From positions 4,768,504-4,832,503 of the forward strand of contig CP154957.1 of the NCBI GenBank assembly GCA_039621445.1: a stretch of DNA of 64,000 nucleotides. The letters run 5' to 3'. The notes below the pieces were generated by a model. It searched no databases. It saw nothing but the letters and a program-made list of their open reading frames with translations, and had not been told where the DNA came from. Of the stretch, positions 53,966 to 64,000 are shown in pieces. Numbering within the stretch: the stretch's first letter is position 1; the number at the start of each line of letters is the position of its first letter. Source of the stretch: Euglena gracilis (Eukaryota; Euglenida; Euglenophyceae; Euglenales). Both the position numbers and the translations under genes were made by a program.

Positions 53966-56505
53966 GAAAACCGCATAAATGGATTTGCATGTCGAACCGC
54001 ATGAGTGGTGAACATCAAATCAGACTTACAATGATTCGCCAAGTAGGGCAATGTGCGATTTATATTGTTTCTGCACAACGTGTGCACTAATATCAATTTC
54101 GTCCATATCTCCAGTGGTGTGAGGATGCCTCATCATTCGTTTAATATGCAATGCACTCCAGTACACTCTGGTTCTGTGAATTGGTATTTAATTGGAACTG
54201 CAATGCATGTCAATTACTGAAGAATATTCAATTAATTTTAATAATTATCATTCACGGCAATTAATCAAAATCAAAATTGCCACTGCGGAAAATTTTTTGT
54301 TCAGCAGCGTCTGCCACAACCTTTCAGTGGACTAACTGGATGGAGGTACGGGATCCACAGTCAAGCTATCTTGATCGATGCAGCAGAAAAGTGCATATAA
54401 TGCAATAAATAACTAAATAAATATGCAGCAGCAACAGAAAGGCATTACACCCAGGAGACATCGCGTTTTCGTTATTAAAATTGAATGGAGGTTCTGTACA
54501 AAATCGATAAGGTTTTCGATCCAGGAGCCAGTTGGACATTCTTGGTTCAAAAAATCAGGGATATGGGCAGAACACCCAATGGTCATCATGCTGTGATACA
54601 ACAACCAGTGGCAAGGTGGCAATGTGCAGTATTCTTCAGTGTCCTTCAGGAATGCTCACCTGTGTTTGTTTTTTTTTTTGGGTATTGCCAGGGCAGAATG
54701 GTTGCAAGCACACCAGCCATGTCACCGTTCCAGGTGATTCAGCAGTCGTATAGGGACAGCGAAGTCAGGCACCCCTGATCAGCCGCACAGAGCCATTCTG
54801 CTTGGCATCTTCATGTGCATTGCATCAACAACCTATTTCGGGGTTTCAAACCCCCAAAACGGTGTATGTGGCATTTGATGAACACATAGTTGGATAAGCC
54901 CCAATAGCATGCCCAATATGGTAATGGAGCGTCCTCAGCCAATCAGGCATACACTTCTGAATGTACAATCCTGCAACAACTGCAAGACGCAGTCGTGGGA
55001 TAAAGCCCCCCCATTTGAGTGCACAGGGTGCGCACATTATTGGATCGAAGTGTCGAACCCTCAGCAGCATGGCACTTATTTGGGTACCACCTGAAAGTGG
55101 TTTAATGAAAAATGGTCTTTTGGGGGTTGCACGTTTTTTGGATTTCATTTTCGGACCCTCGGGGTGTGACATTTTTTTAGCACTACGCGCCATTTGGGCA
55201 CTGCGCATTAAAGTGGGGGGTTTTGGTAAATTGCCAACGTGGAAGCAGGTCGCCCAAACGCAACAGCAGGTCAACCGCACTCGGGCACGTCGCCCACACA
55301 TCGAATCAGGTCGCACCGTGGACCAACAGGTCCCCTGCTCAGCTCAAGCTTCCCCACAAGGTCCACACAGCCATGTGATCGGTGGTGTAAGTCTAATCTA
55401 AGTGATCGGTGATGCAAGTAAATCGCCTGACATTACAGCCACCCATGTGATGTAGAATTTTGGTCGATATGACCACAGACACATGAAACCCAATAGAGTT
55501 CAATTTTCCATGGCCAGCTCTGAACAGCTAGCATAGAACTGGTTTACCACCATGCACACCACCCTGTATTTTTTTTTCCGATGTGATGTTCTGTCTTCCA
55601 GACAGTTACATGCATACTCTCATTGTTTTATTATATTTGAGGTCAGGTCCCTGACACAAAGGTAATATGCCTCATTATTGTGCCAGAATGGGCATAAACC
55701 CGCCATTATGTGCTCACCCTGATATGGGTCGACACCTCTCAGTTATAACTCAGAAGATACCATTTTCAGGGAATGGGCTAAAAAAAAGCTCACACTGATC
55801 TAAATGGTGAAGCCATCCCAAAACAAACAAACAAACAAACAAGCAAGCAAGCATAGACTAACAGGACTACAGCCACAATTTGCGGTGTGATAGTTTGAGG
55901 GATCAGAGAGCAACAACCGGAATCCACGATCGTCCCAGCAGCACAACACATTTAAATATCTTGGTTCTCTTCGAAAATTCTGAGGGTCAAGGTTTGTCAT
56001 CTCATGCTCATACCGCGCAGCATCATTTCCAAATTTGACACTGCTAATTTAACAGATTTATGATCGAGGGGGGGCCCATTTACCTCCGGTCTGAGAAGGT
56101 TTACCATTAAAAACTCATGCTTTACAAGATCAGGGACCCATTTGTGGATATTTGTGTCTTTTCCAAACCTCCTTCTACCTGAATTACAGCAAGATTGGGA
56201 TCCATCAAAGCTCTTTCATCGGCTCGGTCTCCCGAGAGATCGCCGCATTGATATCTGCCGTCAATCGCTGACACTCTCTTAAAGTGATCCTGTCAGAAAC
56301 ATGCCAGCCGCCCAAACAATAGCTATTCGAGGCAGCTTGACAATGCACACCCAATAAACAGAGCACTCCATCCATCACCAGGCTCGCCTCCAGGTTGGGG
56401 ATCTTGCTCAGCGTCCCTGCAAAGGGGAGCACGGATAACATGGTCCCCGTTTGCTGATGGATCAAGACGAACCAGGAATGTGCAATGTTTACGGGAAAGC
56501 GTGTC
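53965..56505. repeat. Segmental duplication, copy C
   Basis: Homologous to copies A and B over most of its length, with the same order of markers (GCATGAGTGGTGAACATCAA at 53999; CGGTGTATGTGGCATTTGAT at 54860; TTCTGTCTTCCAGACAGTTA at 55590). It provides empty sites for insertions in copies A and B. Confidence 0.87.
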
Positions 56506-56813
56506 TCTTTTAAATGAACATCCATTGAAACGTTCCAGTCATCAACAGCAAACAGAAAGGTGAACACACTTCGGGATGGATGCAGACCCCGGTCCGTCAG
56601 GTCCGGATGCAGCAGCCCCCAGGCCCACCACTTGCTCTGCACGACCCGCATCACCTCCGCCCGCAGGTGACTCAGTGTTGCGGCATGCGTCGTGTCCAAG
56701 ATGCGCATGGTCATTTCTCTGAAGTCGTCGGGCACATACAACAACTCAAGACTCTTCAGCGCGTGGCACTCCGATTTGTCGCGCGACAATTGCCCGGGGG
56801 GTGGGCCCATCAT
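56205..56813 (-). CDS. Minus-strand gene in segmental copy C, unknown product
   Basis: A 202-codon minus-strand frame homologous to the one at 50998-51786. It reads LKSLELLYVPDDFREMTM, WWAWGLLHPDLTDRGLHPSR and SVFTFLFAVDDWNVSMDV, then continues through a longer C-terminus (LVMDGVLCLLGVHCQAAS; LTADINAAISRETEPMKEL). The N-terminal codons run into a GACAATTGCCCGGGGGG element end, so the true start lies upstream, probably in the exon at 57085-57340. Confidence 0.5.
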   Translation of the reverse strand: MMGPPPGQLSRDKSECHALKSLELLYVPDDFREMTMRILDTTHAATLSHLRAEVMRVVQSKWWAWGLLHPDLTDRGLHPSRSVFTFLFAVDDWNVSMDVHLKETRFPVNIAHSWFVLIHQQTGTMLSVLPFAGTLSKIPNLEASLVMDGVLCLLGVHCQAASNSYCLGGWHVSDRITLRECQRLTADINAAISRETEPMKEL

Positions 56814-56935
56814 GACCCATGATGCGCATCATGACCCATGATGCACATCATGACCCATGATGGCCATCATGACCCATGATGGCCAGCATGACCCAAGATG
56901 CGCGTGATGACCCATGATGCCCATCACGGCGGGTA
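56785..56935. repeat. Tandem palindromic CATCATGACCCATGATG repeat
   Basis: About eight copies of an 18-bp unit CATCATGACCCATGATGC with small changes, each itself near-palindromic, next to ACAATTGCCCGGGGGG. Absent at the matching place in copy B. Confidence 0.85.
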
Positions 56936-57084
56936 TAAGATATAATATATTATGATATATTTAATATGATAATAGACAATGCAATATTTTAGTTTGTATT
57001 GTTTTGAACCCCACACATGGATTCGTTCCCTTGCAGACATCATCAAGGAGGAGGCGGTGATCATTGATGGATGACAGTATGCCT

Positions 57085-57340
57085 TGTCATTCCCAACCTT
57101 CGCTTCGTCCCACTCAAGACTCACCTCCAAACCACAGCTCTTCCAACGTCTCATTCAGCACCTTGTCTGGGTCCTCCTTCACAGCAGCGATGGCAGAGAG
57201 CCACAGCTCAAAAGGATGAGCATCCTTCAGCGTCGTCCAAGGTCGAGCTGTTTCCTCTCCAGAGGTCGGTACGCTGTTCATGAAGCGCAAGAGCCCATAG
57301 CCAGCTCCCGGTCGAACCAGCGGCGTCGCTGGGGGAGGCT
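57085..57340 (-). CDS. Minus-strand exon in copy C, unknown product
   Basis: Equivalent of 53130-53400, with the same frame: SGEETARPWTTLKDAHPFEL, KEDPDKVLNETLEELWFGGE and VSLEWDEAKVGNDKAYCHPS. Differences between copies fall mostly outside the frame. Likely an upstream exon of the gene at 56205-56813. Confidence 0.5.
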
Positions 57341-57769
57341 TCTTCCTCGCACCCCAGGGGGGGATAGGGGCTCTGGCCCTTCGGCGGTGTTGTTTTCAAG
57401 GAGGGGAAATTGGCTGGTCGGGCGGCAACGGAGCCAAACAGACTCCCCTCCTCGGGGGGGGCGTGCCTGTTATGGGCAGACACCCAACGGCACGTCACTT
57501 CCCATGGTAAAAAGAAGCTTGGTCGGAGAAGGGCGACATGGTGGAGGCGACTCGCGACGCGGGGGGGGGGACGGGCTCCAGCTTGGGGTCCCAAGGAGCA
57601 GGAGGGGGCTCAGAGAGCGGGGACTGCGGGGGCTGATGCAAATGGCACTCGCGCTCCGTTCTGGGGGATGTTGTTGTTGTACTGGGCTGGTTCGTCGCCT
57701 CGCCTCAGGCTAACCACATCCTTGATGCTTGATGGACGCTGTTGGATCACCCTTTCCGTCATCGTTTCA

Positions 57770-58112
57770 TCAGGTGGACAAGCTGCACAGCGTTGATGAG
57801 GATGGGTGTTTGCCTCCTCGCTCGAGGGCGATCCTGTCGATTGTGATTACGGAACCCTCTGGCCATTCACCGCTGCTGTATTTGCCGCCATCCACTTCCT
57901 TGATGCTGGATTGGCTAGCCACGAGCACCATTGTCCAGCCCAAGAAACCAATAGGTCTGGCAATAAAGAAGTGCGTGCCTGTCCGCCTCGGACCAACAAA
58001 ATGGACGGACATTGTTGGTAGTCATGCGCTCAGCAAAAGTTTTGATTTGGAGACTGGAGACAGTCGGTTTTGTCTTCAGCTGCACTGCTTCACCAGTGAT
58101 TTCCTGCAGCAT
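57770..58112 (-). CDS. Minus-strand exon-like segment upstream in copy C
   Basis: The minus strand reads HFFIARPIGFLGWTMVLVAS, SQSSIKEVDGGKYSSGEWPE and GSVITIDRIALERGG. Plausible protein, partly repeated in copy B at about 53870-53950. It could be the next exon upstream of 57085-57340. No family is recognised. Confidence 0.35.
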
Positions 58113-58573
58113 TCAGTTCATATAATATTCAGCAAATTTCTGGTATATTTATTTTAAAGAAAGAAGCATTTTATGATTTTTTTTTGCAAATGACATATTT
58201 ACAGTAAAATTCTGTGCTCCAGAAATGTTAGTGTTATTCTTATTGTTATCATATACATTTTATTTCACGTCGTTGTTCATTTCTGTCTTTGTAAAAAGTT
58301 TCAAATCGATTCTATGCAGCCCGACATCAGCAGTTAAAATGCAACTCATCCCCTGTCAACAAGCTTTTTCTCACCAACGAGTCGTGGTAATGGTGTGCGC
58401 AAAACAATATGGTGTCCCTGAGCACTTTCGATTGCCGTGGATGTTCTAATATCTCAGAAAAAGGTCGCACAGTTGCAATAGTTCATGTCAGGGTTTCACT
58501 CAGGCATATGAGCATTGTCCAGATGTACCGGAGGGGGGCTGTTTGTTCCCAGCATCAAGCTTCCCCTGTGTGG

Positions 58574-58655
58574 GGCTCTGTTCTACGCCTCCGCCATGGG
58601 GTACACAGAGGTGCTGGAAATGCTGTTGGATGCCAATGCTGATCCCCAGCTTGCC
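58574..58655 (+). CDS. Ankyrin-repeat exon 26
   Basis: Reads ALFYASAMGYTEVLEMLLDA, then NADPQLA: a complete ankyrin helix pair. The start follows CTG at 58566-58568. One base plus two from exon 25 make the Thr codon, giving DHDQKTALFYASAMGY. CAG at 58659-58661 predicts the end at 58655. Confidence 0.82.
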
Positions 58656-59014
58656 GAGCAGGACCCCCACTGAAGTGTTATTTTCCACGCCGTCTGCTGC
58701 AGTAAAATGTTGAATTTTGTGAATGAGTGTCACCAAGACACCCACCTCTCCCAAAAGAATTTCTCATACCCAAGGACCTGCCAGGATCCCGCCCAGGAAA
58801 CTGTTAAGTGTCCAGCCTGTCATAAAATGAAGTTGTCAGGGTGCTTGGTGCTGGCCAACTTGCCCAGTTGCAGTTTTCGGGGTGAGTGGATCGATTCATG
58901 CGTCGGATTGTTGTGTTTCATGACATCATTTATTTTCCATACCTGGTATTCCTTTGAACAATGTGGCAATACAATTTTATTTGAGGAAGAGACACGGGGG
59001 GGTCCCGGCTCCCC
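58656..59014 (+). other. Nonconventional intron, 359 bp
   Basis: Starts GAGCAGGACCCCC and ends GGGGGTCCCGGCTCCCC. The near-end blocks are complementary, with CGG in place of CTG one base off. The junction gives ADPQLATVDGHTPL, exact ankyrin spacing. It contains a GGAAACTG..GCAGTTTTC repeat (58797-58883). Confidence 0.65.
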
Positions 59015-59155
59015 ACCGTCGACGGCCACACGCCGCTCACCACCGCGGTCTCCGGCGGGCACGCAGTAGAGGTGGCCCGGCTGCTGGCGGCCAAGGCGGA
59101 CCCCAACGCCATCACCGACGACGGCTGGACTGCGCTGGGGATCACGGTCGGGTTT
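59015..59155 (+). CDS. Ankyrin-repeat exon 27
   Basis: Reads TVDGHTPLTTAVSGGHAVEV, ARLLAAKADPNAITDDGWTA and LGITVGF: one full repeat and the first helix of the next. CAG at 59159-59161 predicts an end at 59155. GC-rich codon use matches exons 1-25, supporting membership of the same gene. Confidence 0.85.
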
Positions 59156-59159
59156 GCAC

Positions 59160-60220
59160 AGGACCCACGCCTGCCCCCCCCCCCCCCGCACACCCGGGAA
59201 CTGGTCTCCGCTTTCTCTGATGTGTTTGGAGTGACAAGCAAATTCCCAGGATGTCAACTATAGGGTTTGGGTGTTCGTTGGGAGGTCGTTTCGGGGTGAG
59301 TTTTACAAAGAAGAAGTAGTAGTGGTAGGAAAAGAAGAAGAAGAAACGCCCCACAGGTCACACCAAACGTCCCACAGGTCATGTGAAACCACGTATGACA
59401 AAGTGCATGAAGAGGGAATTCCGTTTGGCATCTGCAAAAAGACGTGTGTTGGAGGGCAGTTGACAACTGGGAAAATATGGTCACATTTTTGCGGCTTTTT
59501 TTTTTCAGTTGCAGAAATTTTTCGGCGGCAGCCCTTTTGTACAGCCCGGATCAGGAACGCCAATTTTGCTGTCCCAGTAAAAAATTAAAACCGAAATAAA
59601 TAAAGCTGATAGATGAAGAAAAAAGAGTGTTTGCCAGCAATGGCTCTTTTTCTTCGTCTGTATTATATTTTCAGACACAGGAAGAAGCATGCACAAATGC
59701 ACGCCATGTGATGTTTGAGGCATCAGAATCTTCTGCTGCCAACGGCATTGAACAACCTGATTTTCCCTATCCCACCGGTCACTGAGACCCTCACGGCATA
59801 ATTCCATGTGCTTCCCTTTGATTTGCATTGCTTCCTGGAGGGTCGTTTGGTTCTGGTTCGTCGTTTCGTGGTGTGGCTCTCTGTTTTTATTTTTCACGGT
59901 TTCTATTTTTTACTAGGACAGTACTGAAAACATTGTCAGGCCAAAATTTCTATGCGCGATTTTACGTCCTGTCACTGAAACTCTCTCGGTTATAAGTCTA
60001 TGTGCTTCCCTTGATTTGCCTTGCTTCCGGAGGGTGGTCTGGTTTTTATTTTGTAAGTTTTTATTTTTTAGTTTATATTTTTTACAGTTTTTATTTTTTC
60101 TGGGACAGTAATCAGAAATGTGGTGCAGATCCATTCCGATGGACAGCTCACATTTGGGGCTTTTGTCTTCAAAATGGGAAAGTTGCCATGGGAGGCTTTA
60201 AAAAGTAGTACAAACCTGCC
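59160..60220. other. Intron, mixed sequence
   Basis: 59160-59200 is a C run. 59760-59900 and 59965-60080 form a diverged direct repeat (GTGCTTCCCTTTGATTTGCA / GTGCTTCCCTTGATTTGCCT). No gene was recognised. Confidence 0.4.
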
Positions 60221-60224
60221 GAAA

Positions 60225-60332
60225 GCATACAACGCCAACCTCGGCATTGCTGAGGTTCTTGCTCAGGCTGAAGCGGACCGCATTACCATTCATGCCACAT
60301 TTCAAGGGATGGAGAAGCAACCTCTGACGTGA
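60225..60332 (+). CDS. Ankyrin-like exon 28
   Basis: Reads AYNANLGIAEVLAQAEADRI, resembling a second ankyrin helix and loop, and remains open to a stop at 60330. CTG at 60216-60218 fits the -9 to -7 variant and the phase matches exon 27, but the loop is about three residues longer than consensus. It could be the last ankyrin-like exon or a chance frame. Confidence 0.45.
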   Translation, partial: AYNANLGIAEVLAQAEADRITIHATFQGMEKQPLT

Positions 60333-60699
60333 TTCTTTGGTGGATATGCGACATTCTGCCTCATTGTGTTCTGGAAATTCTGGGACACAAATCTTCAGAT
60401 GGTTACCCAGAATTCAATGAAAGTTGCTGTCATCTGAAATTTGCTGTATTGTTGAATGACGGCAGATAATATTTGTATTTGCAAGCTCCCTTGACGGAGT
60501 CGATTTCCTGCCTCCCCCTGTAAAATCAGCCTTTTTTTTGGCCCACTTGTTTATGGTTGCTGCCATTTCAAAGGTCGGAGAAGTGTCTTCACAGGCAGAT
60601 AGGCACAGAATAGCGATTTTGGTGGGTCTCCCATCAGGAAAAAAAATTGGTTGATGACAACCACTTGGGGGAGGTGAGAGATTTTTAGAGGGGGGCGAG

Positions 60700-60908
60700 A
60701 TAAACCCCCCATTTAAATGCGCCGTGCCCAAATGCTGCGCATTGCCCAAATAAGTGTCACACCCCTCAGGACCCGAAAGCGAAGTCCAAAAAAGCGCACC
60801 CCACACTGAACCGCTTTCGGGCAGTGCCCAAATAAGTGTCACACCCCCGAGGGTCCGAAACCTCAGTCCAATAATGCGCGCACCCCGTGCCCTTAAATGG
60901 GGGGTTTA
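60700..60908. mobile_element. ACCCCCCATTTAAATGC-family fold-back repeat
   Basis: Ends TAAACCCCCCATTTAAATGC and GCCCTTAAATGGGGGGTTTA are complementary. Internal GTGTCACACCC..CGAAAGCG and CGCTTTCGGGCAGTG..GTGTCACAC blocks pair. It is the cleanest copy of the family seen at 10.7, 42.5, 49.0 and 55.0 kb. Confidence 0.75.
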
Positions 60909-61149
60909 CCCTTTGGTATCATTTCCTCCGTATTTGAAGCGGGTTTTTAGACCCCAAAATGGTGTCAAGAAAACAAGGCCCCATCCAGCCCACCAAGGGT
61001 TCCCTTCTTATTGCTGGCCGACCCCCCTCAAGGCCCCGATAACAAAAAAATCCGTGGTGTGGGATTTTTGGGCGTAGTGCGCAGTGTCAGACACTGAACC
61101 GTCTGAACTGTGTTTCTTACCCCCCCCCGCCCCCCTCCCCAAGTCCCCT

Positions 61150-61240
61150 ACGCCTGCCCCCCTCGCCCACCGGGCCGACCTCGAGCTCCACCTCACCGAT
61201 GCTGGCGACCCCGGCGACCCCGTCCGGCCGCCCAGCGAGG
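61150..61240 (+). CDS. Ankyrin-like exon 29
   Basis: Reads PLAHRADLELHLTDAGDPGD, similar to LxxHxADVNxxxxDxGxT of an ankyrin loop, within a long GC-rich frame. Only the loop part is recognisable and downstream residues are Pro/Ala-rich low complexity. Possibly the end of the ankyrin domain. Confidence 0.4.
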
Positions 61241-61524
61241 ACCCCCGCACGGCCGCCGCCACCCCCAAGGGCCGCAGTGTGCCGTGCGCCACGCCCTCCT
61301 CCGTCCTCAGCCCTCAGCTGGCCCAGCCCCTGGCTTGCGGCGGAGGAAAGCTGCCCCAAGCTCAGGATCGGAAAGTGTTATTGTCATTACAGAATTGTTT
61401 TGGGGTCCATCATCTTGACAGCTTTAAGAAAAAGCATTGGCCAGCCAAAGGTTGGACCAAGGCTGGCCGAAGGCCGCAATGGCAAAGGCTTTCAAGCAGA
61501 ACGGCAAAAAATTTTTCCCCCCCC

Positions 61525-61985
61525 CCCCCGGGCAATTGACTCCCCCAGGCAATTGACGCCCCCGAGCAATTGTCACCCCTGGCTGTGCTGGCCAAATTGT
61601 CACCCCAGGAAATTGTCACCCCCCTCCGTGTTGCCCTATTTTCACCCCCCCCCACAGAAGATGTTTGTGAACTTTCTTTTCGCCGACACGACTCGATTGA
61701 TCCTCTATTTCGCTACAACGTGCTGAGAAATGTTACATACCAAATGCTCTGCACAGTATCACAACCATAGCTGCATTTTTGCGTGTTCACTGGTGTTTCA
61801 GATGGTGTCTTTGGTCATTTGGTTTCAATGAGGCCTACATGGGTGGGCAATTGACGCCCCCGGGCAATTGTCACCCCCCTCTGTGCCGGCCAAATTGTCA
61901 CCCCGGGAAATTGTCACCCCTCTCCGTGCTGCCCGATTTGTCACGTGACAATTGCCCGCGGGGGGGGGCGGGTAGGAGCCCAAGT
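61525..61985. repeat. GGCAATTGACGCCCCC / GGAAATTGTCACCCC clusters
   Basis: Two arrays (61530-61655 and 61845-61970) of related 17-20-bp blocks with complements (GTGACAATTGCCCGCGGGG at 61942). They resemble clustered ends of the GACAATTTCC family. Confidence 0.6.
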
Positions 61986-61989
61986 GCCA

Positions 61990-62470
61990 ATTTGCCATGC
62001 ATTACTGGTGTGATTCTCTTGAACTCAAATTTCGACAGGTTAAGGGCCACCCTGAATATGCAGGTTGTGTGTCCTTTTCGACATGTTTTTTTTTGCAATC
62101 TTCCTTCCCGGGATTTCTCCTCCATGTGCCCCATCCAACAAAGACAAGCAATTCTGAACCCTCAACGTCAGAATCATTAGTTTGAGAGTCCTCTGCTCTT
62201 ATCTCATCGAATCGATGTATTTCCGATTGGTGAGGATTGGAGAGGAGGCTTGATTGGAGTTACTCTTTGTCAAATGTGACATGAATTTTTCCTCAGAATT
62301 ATTTTACAAGCTTCGAACTGTTCCTTCTTCCTTTGCTTGGTTGGGGGGGTTGAAGCAGTCATCAGGCCGTGGGGTGACTGGGAGTATTCCCAGAGGTCGC
62401 TGCTCACCCCGATGACTCCCTTTCAGGGCGCCTCACACTCGTTTCCCTGTTCCAAACAGAAACTGACCAT
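61990..62470. other. Non-coding stretch
   Basis: No repeat or protein resemblance was recognised. Confidence 0.3.
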
Positions 62471-62489
62471 GAAATATAATGCCAATTTT

Positions 62490-63110
62490 TGATTGGCTTC
62501 CGACGCAGGGGTTTTCTCAAGCTGGAGGGGACCCTCCCCCCCCATCCCCCAGGGGGGTGGTCCAAGCCAGCGCCTTTTTCCAGCCAGCATCTCCCAGCCA
62601 GGCTACGAGGGGTGGGGGGTCCGGGGGGGGGGGGGGGGGGGCCGGCTGTGAGCCGGGACCCAGCGGGTATACCCCAAAGATGCCGCCAGATCCCAAATCC
62701 AGCTGGGCTTGGCATTTTTCAGCCAAAACTTCGGAGGTGAAGAACTCAAAGGCCACCCAAAAGTGGCATTTTGGGGGGGTTTTAGACCCCTTTTTCCAAA
62801 AAAAAATTAGGTCCAGCCCGGCAAAGCCGATTGACCCGACTTTTATTTCAGCAGTGGCTGGAAATGCTGGCCAGCTTTTCCAGCCGGCATTTTTTCCGGC
62901 ATTTTTTCCACCCTGTCTCCAGGACCCCCCCCTCCCCGGTGTCTTTAAGAAAACCCTACATTCATACCACCCCTATGTGACCCCCGGGTCACACACGTGG
63001 GTTTGGGAGGGTGAGTTATTTCTGACCTACGACCCGGCCCCCACCTGCCGACCCCAGGGGGAAGGTGAAGGGGTGGGTCCAGCAGCCCAAACCCAGCTAC
63101 TCTACAGTTT
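62490..63110. other. C/G-run-rich repeat region
   Basis: Contains a 20-base G run (62621-62640) and CCAGCCAGCATCTCCCAGCC / CAGCCGGCATTTTTTCC fold-back blocks. A very long open frame (62479-63705) crosses these runs and repeats and is not credible protein. Confidence 0.45.
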
Positions 63111-63117
63111 CTTGTAC

Positions 63118-63415
63118 TACCAGGGCGGTCCTCAACGGACAGGACAGTTTTTTTTTAAATTTCATAAGGTCGGCCCCCCTTTCGGCCAAAGGGCCGACCA
63201 AGGGCCGGACTGGGACTTGAACGGGGTCGAAAAACACTTTTTTTTTGATGATTTGGGTGGATGGGCGATGGTCCAAGGATGCCAGAAAACAATTTTTTTT
63301 GGTTGCCGATGCCGAGAAATGCCAAATTTCCTTGCCCATTTTCCTGTATATCTTCCTTTGACTGTGCTGGGACAGCGGAGTTTCTTTTGTATATTTCCTA
63401 AAGGACTGTGTAAGC
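63118..63415. mobile_element. Family A element
   Basis: Starts CAGGGCGGTCCTCAAC and ends CTAAAGGACTGTGTAAG. It contains GACTGGGACTTGAACGGGGT, GGTGGATGGGCGATGGTCCA, AGGATGCCAGAAAAC and TGTGCTGGGACAGCGGAG in family order. Flanks TGTACTAC and TGTAAGCC match at only 5 of 8. Confidence 0.72.
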
Positions 63416-63434
63416 CCTGTGTCAGGGTTCGATA

Positions 63435-63800
63435 TAAGGAGGGCGTACATGGTTTAGGACCCCCCCCTCCTGGCCCGCAGGGGGGGTCCGGACCACCCCC
63501 CCCCCACCTGCAAGGGGGGTCCGGACCGACCCTCGGGGGGGTTCCCGGGACCCCCCAAAAAGGGGCAATTTTTTCCTCCGGCGCTTCGCGCCGAAAATTT
63601 TTTGCATTTTTGGCACATTTTTGCCCAAAAAGTGCCCAAAATGGCACTTTTGGTCGTTTTGGGGGGTCAAAAATTTTCGGCCACGCTGACCGCGCACCTG
63701 TTTAGGTGGGGGGTGTCCCCCCCACCCCCCCCTCCTGGCCCGCAGGGGGGGGGTCCGGACCACCCCCCCCTCCTCTCCTTATATCGAACCCTGCCCTGTG
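63435..63800. mobile_element. Fold-back element with GGCGCTTCGCGCC core
   Basis: GTCAGGGTTCGATATAAGGA (63421) is matched by its complement TCCTTATATCGAACCCTG (63776-63793). Inside, CGCAGGGGGGGTCCGGACCA blocks pair, and GGCGCTTCGCGCC (63580-63592) lies in the middle. A well-formed element of about 370 bp directly after the family A copy. Confidence 0.75.
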
Positions 63801-64000
63801 TCATACCAACAGAAACGTCAGTCATGGTACGGTGAACCCCTCGCTTGCAGCAGTGTCATTCCAGGGAGAGGGTGGGTGGGCATTTTTCCCAATCAAATTG
63901 TACCCATGCACCTGCTTTGAAGGCTGATGGCGATGACCGATGGCCAATGACGGGTGAATCCAGGTCCTGGGTGGATAGGTCCAGGGGCAGAGGGACGTGG

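Larger units (their letters stand above)
28618..58573 (+). other. Putative giant nonconventional intron, 29,956 bp
   Basis: Starts AGGCAG and ends CTGTGTGG. CAG at +4 and CTG at -8, and the ends CAGGGGGTGCCTGA and TCAAGCTTCCCCTG are imperfect complements. Joining exons 25 and 26 restores both the reading phase and ankyrin spacing. No plus-strand ankyrin exon was recognised in between. The alternative is that the two halves belong to different genes or that an assembly join is wrong. Confidence 0.6.

Noticed and set aside
62479-63705. 408-codon open frame
   Set aside because: It runs through long G and C runs, a family A element and a fold-back element. Composition is Pro/Gly low complexity and no domain is visible.

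Overview
This is a nuclear eukaryotic window. Coding sequence comes as short, GC-rich exons separated by long repeat-filled introns. Bacterial operon structure is absent, microsatellites are abundant, one eukaryotic-type tRNA-Gly is present, and no virus or plasmid genes are recognisable. The best clue to the lineage is the introns. Many can be placed by requiring an unbroken ankyrin repeat across the junction. Most of those placed lack GT-AG ends and instead follow the pattern NNN-CAG...CTG-NNNNN, with the ends able to pair. From memory, that is the pattern published for nonconventional introns of euglenids (CAG at +4 to +6, CTG at -8 to -6). I therefore favour a euglenid. A dinoflagellate with introner elements is the main alternative.

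Layout: (1) 1-28.6 kb, plus strand: about 25 short exons of one large ankyrin-repeat gene, each carrying part or all of a 33-residue repeat. The introns hold hairpin elements, microsatellites, a 3-kb palindrome-rich element, a 1.5-kb inverted repeat and an antisense tRNA-Gly(UCC). (2) 28.6-58.6 kb: apparently one giant intron of 29,956 bp. Its predicted ends obey the CAG/CTG rule and join two halves of an ankyrin repeat in phase. Inside it lie minus-strand coding-like blocks and a segment of roughly 6 kb present two to three times in tandem (about 40.9-44.6, 47.4-53.9 and 54.0-57.9 kb), carrying exons of an unrecognised minus-strand gene. It also holds many terminal-in​verted-repeat elements, several with 8-bp target duplications. 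(3) 58.6-61.3 kb: ankyrin exons resume on the plus strand. (4) 61.3-64 kb: C/G-rich hairpin repeats.

The main result links introns to mobile elements. Several elements, inside exons and in non-coding DNA, are bounded by CAG...CTG-type inverted ends and flanked by 8-bp direct duplications. Removing three bases before CAG through five bases after CTG removes exactly one 8-bp copy, so RNA excision would precisely undo the insertion. Two insertions outside exons have an empty counterpart in a duplicated segment of this same window. No transposase gene is recognisable. All exon boundaries were inferred by eye and need RNA evidence.
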